Below, one piece after another: positions 38,331-48,570 of a stretch of 64,000 nt of DNA (position 1 is the first letter of the stretch; every line of letters begins with the position of its first letter). Below the pieces are notes generated by a model. It worked only from the letters and a program-made list of their open reading frames with translations. It had not been told where the DNA came from and ran no database searches. Source of the stretch: Fervidobacterium nodosum Rt17-B1 (GTDB lineage Bacteria; Thermotogota; Thermotogae; Thermotogales; Fervidobacteriaceae). The translations under genes and the position numbers were made by a program. Location of the stretch: NCBI RefSeq assembly GCF_000017545.1, contig NC_009718.1:310001-374000 (forward strand). The letters are read 5' to 3'.

Positions 38331-38620
38331 TATTTATCACCTTCGTTTATGAATTTATTTCTTAGATATTCATATACAACTTCTATGTTTTCACAATTAA
38401 TATTTGATAATAGTTTATCATCAATTAGTATATTTACCCCATTTACACACATCCCGAGGCATAGTGAACCCTTGAGTTCAACTGAGTTTTCTAATTTATT
38501 TTTTTCGATAAATTCTTTGAGTCTTTCTGCTATTGAGTACGAACCTTTTAAATGGCATGAACTACCAAAACATATACTAACTACGAATTTTTCGTTTTTT
38601 AAATCTTTTTCACTTTCCAT
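38330..38620 (-). CDS. Thioredoxin-like 2Fe-2S protein (NuoE-like)
   Basis: The protein has 96 residues from ATG 38620, with GGAGATGGGAG upstream. It has four cysteines in the pattern of the thioredoxin-like ferredoxin family: CFGSSCHLKG (two) and CLGMCVNG (two). It probably carries one 2Fe-2S cluster and passes electrons to or from the HydS-like sensor, to which it is coupled by a TAGTG overlap. Confidence 0.9.
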   Translation of the reverse strand: MESEKDLKNEKFVVSICFGSSCHLKGSYSIAERLKEFIEKNKLENSVELKGSLCLGMCVNGVNILIDDKLLSNINCENIEVVYEYLRNKFINEGDK

Positions 38621-38702
38621 ATGCTCTCCCATCTCCAAAAATTTTTGATTTGTTTCGTTAATTATTTCACGATAATTCCAGTTCTATGATAATACCTTGG
38701 AT

Positions 38703-38737
38703 AAAAAAAGTCAAGTGCCCCAAATCGGGGCACTTGT
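38703..38737 (-). terminator. Terminator after hpf
   Basis: CAAGTGCCCC and GGGGCACTTG form a 10-bp stem. On the minus strand it is followed by GACTTTTTTT. It ends the long run that begins at recJ. Confidence 0.93.
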
Positions 38738-38772
38738 GATTTATAGAAATTTATTTTTATTTTTTAGCGTTT

Positions 38773-39327
38773 TTAGTCTTGGAACTCTATTAATCCGTAC
38801 TTACCATTTTTCCTGTATAATAGATTGATTTCACCTGTATCTACGTTTCTAAAAACAAAGAAAGCGTGATTCATAACATCCATTTGGGCAAGTGCTTCTT
38901 CAAGAGAGATATTTGCTAAAAATACTCTTTTTACTGTGTCTATCTTTTCTTCTTCCTCTTCTGAGAGGTCTCTTGGTGTTAGTTCTTCAGCAATTACTTC
39001 AATTGCACTTTTTACATTTGATTTGTGGTGAGATTTGTAATATTCTCTTTCTTTTTTTACCGATTTTTCAAAACTGTCCGATGCACTGTCAATAACACCG
39101 TAAATATCATTTGCCTTCTCTTGAACAACAATATCTTTTCCGTTAAAATGTGTTTTAAGTAAGAGAGTATAATATGGACCATCTTTGTCAAAACGCGCTT
39201 CGATGTTGATGTTTGCTTTGTCTTTAAAAGAGCTGAGCACTCTCTTTACTTTTTCTAACTTTTCTTCAAGATAAGAAACAACAGCATCTGAAAGTTCGAT
39301 ACCTTTGGAAAAAGTCTTAATCTCCAT
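38773..39327 (-). CDS. hpf: Ribosome hibernation promoting factor, long form
   Basis: The protein has 184 residues. The N-terminal RaiA-like domain (1-100) begins IKTFSKGIELSDAVVSYLEEKL. A linker follows, then the C-terminal dimerisation domain (about 125-184) with VKRVFLANISLEEALAQMD and NVDTGEINLLYRKNGKYGLIE. The long form alone makes 100S ribosome dimers. ATG 39327 has GGAGGTG upstream. It is last in the run containing the ATP synthase genes. Confidence 0.95.
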   Translation of the reverse strand: MEIKTFSKGIELSDAVVSYLEEKLEKVKRVLSSFKDKANINIEARFDKDGPYYTLLLKTHFNGKDIVVQEKANDIYGVIDSASDSFEKSVKKEREYYKSHHKSNVKSAIEVIAEELTPRDLSEEEEEKIDTVKRVFLANISLEEALAQMDVMNHAFFVFRNVDTGEINLLYRKNGKYGLIEFQD

Positions 39328-39331
39328 ATAA

Positions 39332-39814
39332 TCACCTCCGAGCGATTTCCTCGTTTAGCTCCGTCACAAGCTCCATTGTGTAGAAAGACAAAGTGATAAG
39401 GAAATAACTTACTACTTTTGATATCACTAATTTCTCATCCGATAAAACAAATTTTTTCGCTGTCAAAATAAGAGAAATCAAAAGAGCTGTCGAAATCAAA
39501 AATAGAAATGGTATGAAATAACCAATAAAGGTAAAAATGAGCATAAATATCATGTAAAGGTTTGATAATGCACGAAGTTTTTCATCATCGACGTTAAACC
39601 ATTTGCTTATTACTATGGTAAGTCCTATTATTCCAATGAAGAATGCAGTGTTTGCAATGCCTATGAATACCTTGACGGCAACGTGATCTATAAAGAAAAA
39701 TGCGTTTGAAATTATAGACATGATAAACCCAATCGAAAACAACAAAGAAGAGAATATTATGAAATCCTTTGAAGATTTTTCTTCGACGATACTGTTTAAG
39801 TAGTCTTTTATCAT
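39332..39814 (-). CDS. Hypothetical membrane protein
   Basis: The protein has 160 residues with about four or five membrane helices (FIIFSSLLFSIGFIMSIISNA, VFIGIANTAFFIGIIGLTIV, LIFTFIGYFIPFLFLISTAL). ATG 39814 has GGGGAGG 7 bases upstream. No family is recognised. It lies 4 bases before hpf and 25 bases after the first degV gene, so it is in the same transcript. Confidence 0.7.
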   Translation of the reverse strand: MIKDYLNSIVEEKSSKDFIIFSSLLFSIGFIMSIISNAFFFIDHVAVKVFIGIANTAFFIGIIGLTIVISKWFNVDDEKLRALSNLYMIFMLIFTFIGYFIPFLFLISTALLISLILTAKKFVLSDEKLVISKVVSYFLITLSFYTMELVTELNEEIARR

Positions 39815-39839
39815 CACCGAACCTCCCCATATAGTAATT

Positions 39840-40673
39840 TTATATATTAAAATTTTCCCCAATTACAAATCCAAATACTTCAGGGCCAACGTGAGCGGCA
39901 ATAGCAGGACCTATCCTGGCTATTGAATGGACGTGGAAGCCATCCAAAAGCTTATCAAAATATGGTTTCATTGTACTAACACCTAAACCTCCAATTACAA
40001 TAGGATTGTTTATATTTCGAGCAAAATTTTGAGCAATTTCTCTCATCTTTGAAACACAGCCATCTAATGTACGTGATGTGTCAATAGAAAATGTGTAACC
40101 TTCTTCGTCAGTAGATAAAATAGGTTTGATTTTCAATAATCTCCCAATTAATGCCTTGGCTTTACCGATTCTACCACCACGTTCTAAGTACTCGAGTGAT
40201 GAGACAGTGAAAACTAAAAGGCTTTTTCTCACAAACTCATCTACTAATTCCTGAGTAACTTTTATACCATTTTCAACTGCATTTATAACTCTGTAGAGAA
40301 TATAAGTTGTTTTAACACTTCCACTCTTTGAATCAAATACGTGAATATTTTTTAAATTCTCGTTTTTTACTATAGAGCTTATAGTATCGTAGGTACCACT
40401 TAATTTTGATGAGATTGTTACAACATAAACGTCATCGTACTCTTTTGAATACTTTAAAAGTTTTTCACGCATTTCTTCGGTTTTAGGTTGAGATGTAGCG
40501 ATTTTTGCACCAGAAAGACAATGTTTATAAAATTCTTCATCAGTTATAGTAATTTTGTCTATATATTCTTTATCGTTTACATATACTCTTAGTGGAAATT
40601 TGTCTGTTGGAACATCAAATTTTAAATCATTTTGAAAGTCAGCAGAACTGTCGAAAATGTAAATGTTATTCAT
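39840..40673 (-). CDS. DegV family fatty-acid-binding protein (second of tandem pair)
   Basis: The protein has 277 residues. It shows the DegV pattern: an N-terminal IYIFDSSADF, a pocket Ser/Thr loop ATSQPKTEEM, the strand SSKLSGTYDTI and a C-terminal HVHSIARIGPAIAAHVGPEVFGFVI. The family binds fatty acids and feeds fatty-acid kinases. ATG 40673 has AAGGGGG upstream and overlaps the end of the first degV gene by 8 bases. It is a diverged paralogue of its neighbour. Confidence 0.9.
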   Translation of the reverse strand: MNNIYIFDSSADFQNDLKFDVPTDKFPLRVYVNDKEYIDKITITDEEFYKHCLSGAKIATSQPKTEEMREKLLKYSKEYDDVYVVTISSKLSGTYDTISSIVKNENLKNIHVFDSKSGSVKTTYILYRVINAVENGIKVTQELVDEFVRKSLLVFTVSSLEYLERGGRIGKAKALIGRLLKIKPILSTDEEGYTFSIDTSRTLDGCVSKMREIAQNFARNINNPIVIGGLGVSTMKPYFDKLLDGFHVHSIARIGPAIAAHVGPEVFGFVIGENFNI

Positions 40674-41523
40674 AATTAACCCCCTTGGCAATTAAAATAC
40701 CAAAACCGTGTAAACCAACGTGTACCATAATCGCAGGTCCGATTTCTAAAAACACAGGTTTTATATTAAAGTGATTAGAGATTTCATACACATATTGCTT
40801 GTAATCATCTGAACCAACAGCAGCATAAAGTACATAATTTTCTTGTCCTTCAGATTTATTCTTTTCAATAAAACTTTCAAATTTATTTATCATTAAATCA
40901 GTCAATTTTTTTGTACTCAGTGATTTACCGACTAATTCAACTTCGCCCGTACGTGCCACTGTTAGTATTGGTTTTATGTGTATCATTTGTCCTATAATTG
41001 AACTAATTTTTCCAATTCTTCCGCTTTTATTGAGTCGCTTTAAATCAAAGACCGAAATTAAGAACAAAGAATCATCTCTATAAGATATTATATCATTTTC
41101 TTCCAATATTTTACCATTCAAAATATCTGTAATCATTCGTTCAAAAATGTAAGTATTTTGAATACTAACCGTTTTCGAGTCGAAAACAATAATATTTTCG
41201 TATTTGCTCGCTATTGTGTTGAATAAATTATAAGTTCCACTCAAAAGCGAAGAAACTGATAGAACATAAACATACTGGTATTTGTTTGATAATTTTTCGA
41301 AAGTTTCTTCTACTTTGGTTATCAATGGAAGAGATGTTTCTAACTTTTTTTCTTCTTTAAGTGCTTCTATTATCTTTTCTGATACTTCTTCACTGTCTTC
41401 GTATTCTTTATCATCAATATACACTCTGACGGGTATTGTAATCACTTCTACTTTATCTTCAATCTTCTTTAAGAATTCTTTTCTTAATTTTGTTGTACTG
41501 TCGACAACAACGGCATATTTCAA
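40666..41523 (-). CDS. DegV family fatty-acid-binding protein (first of tandem pair)
   Basis: The protein has 285 residues from TTG 41523, with GGAGGTG upstream. Motifs: YAVVVDSTTKL, ETSLPLITKVEE, SVSSLLSGTYNLF and FLEIGPAIMVHVGLHGFGILI. It overlaps the next gene and follows atpC by about 50 bases. The two differ enough to suggest an old duplication and perhaps different lipid preference. Confidence 0.9.
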   Translation of the reverse strand: MKYAVVVDSTTKLRKEFLKKIEDKVEVITIPVRVYIDDKEYEDSEEVSEKIIEALKEEKKLETSLPLITKVEETFEKLSNKYQYVYVLSVSSLLSGTYNLFNTIASKYENIIVFDSKTVSIQNTYIFERMITDILNGKILEENDIISYRDDSLFLISVFDLKRLNKSGRIGKISSIIGQMIHIKPILTVARTGEVELVGKSLSTKKLTDLMINKFESFIEKNKSEGQENYVLYAAVGSDDYKQYVYEISNHFNIKPVFLEIGPAIMVHVGLHGFGILIAKGVNYE

Positions 41524-41571
41524 ATTAAATTACACCTCCAAAGCTTTTATCTCAATTTTCCAAGCAGAACT

Positions 41572-41880
41572 TTAATCTGCTTTACCGCTGCTTATACCAT
41601 CACCAAGATACTTGTGTGGATCAAATTCTTCAGGCTTCCCGACTTCTTCAGTAAGTATAGTAACGTTGCTATTTCCATCACAATGGATGAAACCATCTAC
41701 TACCCTATATTTTTCTTCTCCATCTTCTGTTTTTATTCTAACGTCTGTTACAGCCAATTTAGCAATTAATGGAGCCCTTTTATCAAGAACACCCATTTCC
41801 CCCTCAACTGTTTTGAAAACAAGAATTTTTGCGTTACTAAATTCCATAATTTTGTATGGTGTCACAATTTTTATTTTCAT
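41572..41880 (-). CDS. atpC: ATP synthase F1 epsilon subunit, short form
   Basis: The protein has 102 residues. The N-terminal beta-sandwich is complete (IKIVTPYKIMEF, EGEMGVLDKRAPLIAKL, VVDGFIHCDGNSNVTIL). After about residue 85 there is only a short tail. The C-terminal two-helix hairpin of ordinary epsilon (about 130-140 residues), which inhibits ATP hydrolysis, is missing. The stop is followed by a normal spacer and no frameshifted remainder is visible, so the short form looks natural; I recall short forms in other Thermotogota. ATG 41880 has AGGAGTG upstream. Confidence 0.93.
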   Translation of the reverse strand: MKIKIVTPYKIMEFSNAKILVFKTVEGEMGVLDKRAPLIAKLAVTDVRIKTEDGEEKYRVVDGFIHCDGNSNVTILTEEVGKPEEFDPHKYLGDGISSGKAD

Positions 41881-41933
41881 AAAGCAACACTCCTATCTTT
41901 TGTATTTCATCTTTCATCATAATAACAAGGAAC

Positions 41934-41955
41934 CGGCAGCCAACAATGACTGCCG
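41934..41955 (-). other. Intercistronic hairpin between atpD and atpC
   Basis: CGGCAG and CTGCCG form a 6-bp stem with a 10-base loop in the minus-strand RNA. No T-run follows. It may stabilise the atpD message or lower atpC expression. Confidence 0.55.
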
Positions 41956-41968
41956 AATATTTAATGCT

Positions 41969-43438
<1,470 letters not shown>

Positions 43439-44263
43439 TTAATCTTCTTTGAGTGCGTCTGCTCCAGTTACTATTTCTATGAGTTCTTGAGTAATAGACG
43501 CTTGTCTCGCTTTGTTATATTCTATCGTTAGAAGTCTAACAACTTCTTCTGCATTTTCTGTCGCATTTCTCATTGCGTTTTGCCTTGCGTATAGCTCACT
43601 TATCTTAGTCTCAAATGCTAAAGAGAACAATACTGATGCAGCGTAGAATTCTATAAGCTTAATTTGAAATTCATCTTCAAGTGGTTCAAATTCGTACCTA
43701 TCACCTTTTTTTTCATTCTCCTGAGTAAATGGAACAAGTTGAAAAACATCAGGAATTTGTGCAAGCTTACTTCTAAACTTTCCGTAAATTACCTTTACTT
43801 TTGAGACATTATTTAAAACTAAATCACTAATTAGCGTTTGTGCGAATTCAAATGTTGGTACCTCGTAAGCATGCTCGTATATACGTTGAATTTTTTCATG
43901 CTTCTTAAATATAGGAGCAAGTTTTGTACCAACTACGTATATGTAGTCAAAGTTTTCTTTTTTATCCAAGCTTAAAGCTTTCTTAGCAATTTCCGATGGG
44001 AAAGAACCACAAAGTCCCATATCTGTACCAATTACAACAAGTGCACTTTTACCTTCGCCATTAATGAATGGATGCTTAACATCAAAATGAACTTTCTCAA
44101 CTATGTTTTTTGTTTCGTTGAGAAACTCACGAGCCATCTTCAACCTTTTTTCAACTTTTTTTATTTGAGCGGTTGAAACCATTTCCATTGCTTTTGTTAT
44201 TTTCTTTAAAGATTGCGTGGCATTTATGCGTCTTTTGATTTGTAATAGTTTACCACGACTCAT
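43439..44263 (-). CDS. atpG: ATP synthase F1 gamma subunit
   Basis: Central stalk subunit of 274 residues. The N-terminal helix (LLQIKRRINATQSLKKITKAMEMV) and C-terminal helix (ELYARQNAMRNATENA) that fill the alpha3beta3 core are both present. ATG 44263 has GGGAAGTG upstream. It starts 7 bases after atpA. Confidence 0.97.
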   Translation of the reverse strand: MSRGKLLQIKRRINATQSLKKITKAMEMVSTAQIKKVEKRLKMAREFLNETKNIVEKVHFDVKHPFINGEGKSALVVIGTDMGLCGSFPSEIAKKALSLDKKENFDYIYVVGTKLAPIFKKHEKIQRIYEHAYEVPTFEFAQTLISDLVLNNVSKVKVIYGKFRSKLAQIPDVFQLVPFTQENEKKGDRYEFEPLEDEFQIKLIEFYAASVLFSLAFETKISELYARQNAMRNATENAEEVVRLLTIEYNKARQASITQELIEIVTGADALKED

Positions 44264-44269
44264 TATTTA

Positions 44270-45793
44270 TCACTTCCCATAGAGTTTAACAAATTCTTCT
44301 TTGAACTCCTTTATTACTGCGTGTAATTTTGTTTCGTTTTCTTTTGAAAGTTGTTTTGTTGTTCGTATTTCATCTAAAAGACTGGAATATTTTTCTTTTA
44401 CAAATTTCAATAGCCCTTCTTCAAAAGCCTTAACTGCATTGATTGGTAAATCATCAAGGTATCCATTTATACCAGCAAATAGTACTACTACTTGATCTTC
44501 TACTTCCATAGGACTGTACTGTGGTTGTTTCATTAATTCCATTAGTCTTTGTCCACGTGTAATTTGTGCTTGCGTGGCTGGATCAAGTTCAGTTGCAAAT
44601 TGTGCGAACGTTTCGAGTTCTTGGAATTGTGCTAAGTCGAGTTTTAAAGAACCAGCAACTTGTTTCATTGCTTTTATTTGTGCTGCACCACCGACACGTG
44701 AGACAGAGAGACCGATATTAACTGCTGGACGTTGACCAGCGTAGAATAAACCTGGTTCAAGATATATTTGCCCATCGGTAATAGAAATAACATTTGTAGG
44801 AATATATGCAGATATATCGTTTGCTTGCGTTTCTATAATTGGCAGAGCGGTTAACGAACCCCCACCGTATTTTTCATTTAATCGGGCTGCCCTTTCAAGA
44901 AGTCTAGAGTGTAGGTAAAAGACATCGCCAGGGTAAGCTTCCCTTCCCGGTGGTCTTCTAAGGAGCAGAGAAATTTGTCTATATGCGACCGCATGTTTGG
45001 AGAGGTCATCGTATACAACTAATGCATCTTTTCCGTTGAACATGAAATACTCGCCCATGGCACATCCAGCATATGGAGCTATGTATTGTAATGTTGCTGG
45101 ATCAGATGACGCGGCAACAACAACAGTAGTGTATTCCATTGCGCCAGTTTGTCTAAGTTTTTCAACGATTCTTGCTACGGCGGATGCCTTCTGACCGATT
45201 GCAACATAAATACAATAGACACCCTTACCTTTTTGGTTTATTATAGTGTCGATAGCTATAGCTGTTTTACCTGTCTGTCTGTCACCTATAATTAACTCTC
45301 TTTGTCCTCGTCCAATTGGAATAAGTGAATCAACAACCTTTAAACCAGTTTGTAGAGGAGTATCTACAGGTTTTCTGAAAATAACACCAGGTGCTTTGAA
45401 TTCTATAGGTCTTGTTTCTTTATATTCTACTGGTCCAAGTCCATCTAAAGGTTCACCAAGAGGATTAACAACGCGGCCGAGTAAACCTTCGCCAACTGGA
45501 ACTTCCATTATTCTGTTTAAACGTCTAACCGTGTGTCCTTCTTTTATATCTTTATAATCACCGAGTATAATTATACCGACGTTGTCTTCTTCTAAGTTAA
45601 ATGCAAGTCCTTTCGTGCCTGTCTCGACGAATTCAACCATTTCATTCGCCATTACATTGTTTAAACCGTATACCCTTGCTATACCATCACCAACTTGTAT
45701 AACCTTTCCTGTATCTTCCAGTCTTATTTCTTCTTTGTAATCAGATATTTTTGTTTCTAAAACTCTTACGATTTCTCCAGGGTTTAATCTCAA
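44270..45793 (-). CDS. atpA: ATP synthase F1 alpha subunit
   Basis: Non-catalytic nucleotide-binding subunit of 507 residues. P-loop GDRQTGKT near 169, the sequence [16 protein letters not shown] and the arginine finger region [19 protein letters not shown] 45793 is the start with GAGGGGTGA upstream. It lies 4 bases after atpH. Confidence 0.98.
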   Translation of the reverse strand: MRLNPGEIVRVLETKISDYKEEIRLEDTGKVIQVGDGIARVYGLNNVMANEMVEFVETGTKGLAFNLEEDNVGIIILGDYKDIKEGHTVRRLNRIMEVPVGEGLLGRVVNPLGEPLDGLGPVEYKETRPIEFKAPGVIFRKPVDTPLQTGLKVVDSLIPIGRGQRELIIGDRQTGKTAIAIDTIINQKGKGVYCIYVAIGQKASAVARIVEKLRQTGAMEYTTVVVAASSDPATLQYIAPYAGCAMGEYFMFNGKDALVVYDDLSKHAVAYRQISLLLRRPPGREAYPGDVFYLHSRLLERAARLNEKYGGGSLTALPIIETQANDISAYIPTNVISITDGQIYLEPGLFYAGQRPAVNIGLSVSRVGGAAQIKAMKQVAGSLKLDLAQFQELETFAQFATELDPATQAQITRGQRLMELMKQPQYSPMEVEDQVVVLFAGINGYLDDLPINAVKAFEEGLLKFVKEKYSSLLDEIRTTKQLSKENETKLHAVIKEFKEEFVKLYGK

Positions 45794-45797
45794 GGTA

Positions 45798-46343
45798 TCA
45801 CCCCTCTCTATTTAGAATGTTCCTTGCGATATTTTGAAGTCTTCCCTTAACTGTTACATCAAGTGTCTTACCGGCGAACTCCACAACAACACCAGCTATT
45901 AAACTATCATCCACCGTTACATTAAATACTGGTTTTCTGTTTGTGTATTTTTCAACAAATTTTGAAAGAATTTCTTCTTCCTCTTTTGAAAGTTCCATGG
46001 CCGAGGTAACATTAACTGGTATAAGTCCTTTATCTTCAAGAATAGTATAGTCAAAGAAAGAAATTATTTGATTAATATACTTTAGTCTTTTATTTACGAT
46101 GAGTAAGTTAATAAACTTACGAAAAATTTCGTCGTATTCGATTTTCAACTCTTTCATGATATTCAAAACAAATTGAACACGATTTTCAGGTTTAATCGCT
46201 TGGTTGTTTAGATATACTGATGCTAAGTTATAAATATCTCCAAGAATGTTTAGGAGTTCTTTGTAAGTCTCAGTTTTTCCGTTGGTTTTAGATATGTTGT
46301 ACAAAGCCAACGCATATTTGCTCGCAATTGCCGAGTACATCAT
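45798..46343 (-). CDS. atpH: ATP synthase F1 delta subunit
   Basis: Peripheral stalk subunit of 181 residues, with the helical N-domain ([15 protein letters not shown]) and the C-terminal signature [23 protein letters not shown] 46343 or the adjacent ATG 46340 overlaps the atpF stop. No functional oddity is seen. Confidence 0.96.
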   Translation of the reverse strand: MMYSAIASKYALALYNISKTNGKTETYKELLNILGDIYNLASVYLNNQAIKPENRVQFVLNIMKELKIEYDEIFRKFINLLIVNKRLKYINQIISFFDYTILEDKGLIPVNVTSAMELSKEEEEILSKFVEKYTNRKPVFNVTVDDSLIAGVVVEFAGKTLDVTVKGRLQNIARNILNREG

Positions 46344-46825
46344 TTTTCATACTCCTTTATAACCTTAGCAAGATATTCTCTCTTTGCTTTTTCATCAAGT
46401 GTGCCTTTGAGCACTTTCATTGCAAGATTAATAGCAAGTTCCGTAGCAATTGTCTGTACTTGCGCGAGCGCTTCTTGTTTTTGCTTTTCGATTTCTAAGT
46501 AAGCGTTTTGTAAAATTTTCTCAGCTTCTTTTTGGGCTTTTTGTTTGGCTTCTTCAACTATCTTTTCAGATTCTGAGTTTGCAGAAGCGATTATTTGTTC
46601 AGCTCTTATACGAGCATTTTTTAGCTCTTCTTCGGCATTTTTCTTTATTTCTTCAGCTTGCTTCCTAAGTTTTTCAGCTTCTACAATTTCTCCTTCAATT
46701 TTCTCTTTCCTCTTTTCCATCATTCCCAGGAAAGGCTTATAAAGAAGCTTATTAAGAATCCATAGTAAAAATAGAAAATTTAATAATTGTACTACAGCAG
46801 TTAAGTTAATTTCAAAAAAGTCCAT
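46340..46825 (-). CDS. atpF: ATP synthase F0 b subunit
   Basis: The protein has 161 residues, with one N-terminal membrane helix (LTAVVQLLNFLFLLWILNKLL) and then a long charged coiled coil rich in Glu, Lys and Ala to the end. Only one b gene is present, so the stalk is a homodimer. ATG 46825 has GAGGCGAGG upstream. Confidence 0.97.
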   Translation of the reverse strand: MDFFEINLTAVVQLLNFLFLLWILNKLLYKPFLGMMEKRKEKIEGEIVEAEKLRKQAEEIKKNAEEELKNARIRAEQIIASANSESEKIVEEAKQKAQKEAEKILQNAYLEIEKQKQEALAQVQTIATELAINLAMKVLKGTLDEKAKREYLAKVIKEYEK

Positions 46826-46835
46826 ATACCTCGCC

Positions 46836-47099
46836 TCACAAAGCGAATAGTATCAAAAAGGTAATAAGCAATGAGTAAATACCTGTTGTTTCAGCGATAG
46901 CGTCTGCAAGCAACATCCTTGTAACAATAACGTTTGTAAGTTCTGGTTGCCTTGCGATAGCATCCATTGCGTGTCCACCAACGTGACCTTCACCTACACC
47001 AGGACCAATTGCACCAAGTCCCATACAAAGTCCTGCTCCAATAGCTTTACCAGCAGTGATAATAGCATCCGCAATAATCTTTACACTTTCTTGATCCAT
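46836..47099 (-). CDS. atpE: ATP synthase F0 c subunit, two-carboxylate Na+-type
   Basis: Rotor-ring subunit of 87 residues, two helices joined by the RQPE loop (50-53). Helix 2 has the ion-binding Glu70 followed by Thr71 and Tyr75 (AIAETTGIYSL), matching the Na+-binding E-S/T...Y set of Propionigenium. In helix 1 the position of the Na+-ligand Gln is Glu37 (GPGVGEGHVGG). Glu in both helices is the pattern I know from the Fusobacterium two-carboxylate c ring. Na+ coupling is therefore likely, though not proved by sequence. GGAGGTA lies before ATG 47099. Confidence 0.96.
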   Translation of the reverse strand: MDQESVKIIADAIITAGKAIGAGLCMGLGAIGPGVGEGHVGGHAMDAIARQPELTNVIVTRMLLADAIAETTGIYSLLITFLILFAL

Positions 47100-47155
47100 C
47101 GTAAATACCTCCCTCTTTAAGTGTAATTGTTAAGTGTAATTATAATGTTTTAAAT

Positions 47156-48043
47156 TTAAGATACTTGAGAAGATATATATGCAACAGTCAACGTTGAGAA
47201 AACAAACGCTTGAATCAGTCCCGAGAATATTCCAAAGTATCCCCATAAAAATGGTGGTAGGAATAAGTATTTTACAAAGTAGCTTAGTGTTAAAACAAGT
47301 ATTCCCCCACCTGTTATATTTCCAAACAAACGTAAAGAATGTGAAACCGGTTTTGCAAGTTCTCCAATTATGTTCATTGGTAAAAGAAATGGTACTGGTT
47401 CAAGAAAACCTTTGAACCACTCTTTTATACCTTTTGACTTTATTCCAAAATATTGGCTAATTACAAATACCATTACAGCGTATGTTAGATTTGTATTAAG
47501 ATCTGATGTTGGAGGGATCCAAGTGTCACTAAATAAGACGAATTTAACATTTCTTATTACTTCTCCACCATCTGTAATTGTTTTGGATACATCGACTGAG
47601 ATACCTGGTATAAAACCACCTATCAAGTTCGAAACGGCTATGTATATAAAAAGTGTTGTAGCAATTTTAAAAGTTATATTTGCGTACTTTTCATCAGGAA
47701 TACTACTCTGTACAATATCGTAAATAAATTCCATTATCGACTCAGCAAATGATTGCTTCTTTGTAGGAACAATGGAATAGTCCTTGTTAACTTGCTTTGC
47801 GAACCAAATGATAATTCCGATAATTACAAATGACATGAAAATTGTCATAGGATTTATTCTTTGATACCATGCATCCGTTGAAGGACCTACAATCCATCTA
47901 TTTGCAACGTTTTTAAGGGCATCACCTGGAGTAGGCGGAAGTCCACCCAATTTTATGTTAAGCATTCCAACAGTTACATATACAACCAAAAAAATCAGCA
48001 ATTGAACTTTAGCTTTTGTGCTCATTTTCCTTTTTTTTGTCAA
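47156..48043 (-). CDS. atpB: ATP synthase F0 a subunit
   Basis: Membrane stator subunit of 295 residues. The essential Arg is in SHSLRLFGN near residue 240. Five or six helices are predicted, and an unusual insert of about 45 residues (ISVDVSKTITDGGEVIRNVK) lies between two of them. TTG 48043 is preferred, with GGAGGTG upstream; an internal ATG at 48025 has no site. It is separated from the preceding atpI stop by only 2 bases. Confidence 0.94.
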   Translation of the reverse strand: MTKKRKMSTKAKVQLLIFLVVYVTVGMLNIKLGGLPPTPGDALKNVANRWIVGPSTDAWYQRINPMTIFMSFVIIGIIIWFAKQVNKDYSIVPTKKQSFAESIMEFIYDIVQSSIPDEKYANITFKIATTLFIYIAVSNLIGGFIPGISVDVSKTITDGGEVIRNVKFVLFSDTWIPPTSDLNTNLTYAVMVFVISQYFGIKSKGIKEWFKGFLEPVPFLLPMNIIGELAKPVSHSLRLFGNITGGGILVLTLSYFVKYLFLPPFLWGYFGIFSGLIQAFVFSTLTVAYISSQVS

Positions 48044-48045
48044 TT

Positions 48046-48570
48046 TTACCACCTCCAAGAGAACAAATAGATAACCATTTTTAAATTAATCATTCCTATG
48101 AAAGTACCTATTATTCCCCACATAGGCTCTTTTGTTATAAGAGTGGATAAAAGAAAGAGCGAAGCATAAAATATGTATCTTAAACCATACATTTTTGGAA
48201 TTTTAAATGAACCTAAAGTTATTATATCATAATTCTCGTAACTTTTTGCAATAAACAAAAGTCCGAGCAATGAACCTATAGTCCCAAAGAAAAGCCCAAT
48301 TATTGCGCTCCAAAGACCAAATATTATGAATAATGTTAACTCAACTATTATAAAAGGTATAGAATACTTTATTATGTTTTTTAATATTCCCTTTAATGTT
48401 TTACGTAAATTTTCATCAAATTTTATATCTGTGATGAGATAATTTGTTTCAATATTATTGTTATTATTTTCGTTTACTTCATTATCATTATCCTGAGCCA
48501 ATTTTAGTAATTCTTGATAAGCTTTTGACTTTTTGACTCTTAGTGGTACTTTTTCATTACTTTTCATCAT
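48046..48570 (-). CDS. atpI: ATP synthase subunit I-like membrane protein
   Basis: About 174 residues from ATG 48570; the exact start is uncertain since several Met codons lie in a Lys/Asn-rich N-terminus. Four membrane helices (YSIPFIIVELTLFIIFGLW, IIGLFFGTIGSLLGLLFIA, YIFYASLFLLSTLI, GIIGTFIGMINLKMVIYLF) fit the AtpI/ATP-synt_I family that helps c-ring assembly. It overlaps atpZ by 14 bases. Confidence 0.78.
   Translation of the reverse strand: MMKSNEKVPLRVKKSKAYQELLKLAQDNDNEVNENNNNNIETNYLITDIKFDENLRKTLKGILKNIIKYSIPFIIVELTLFIIFGLWSAIIGLFFGTIGSLLGLLFIAKSYENYDIITLGSFKIPKMYGLRYIFYASLFLLSTLITKEPMWGIIGTFIGMINLKMVIYLFSWRW

Noticed and set aside
41572-41880. Short atpC as a frameshifted gene
   Set aside because: After the stop I see no continuing helical-hairpin sequence in other frames before the degV gene, and short epsilon subunits are known to me in Thermotogota.
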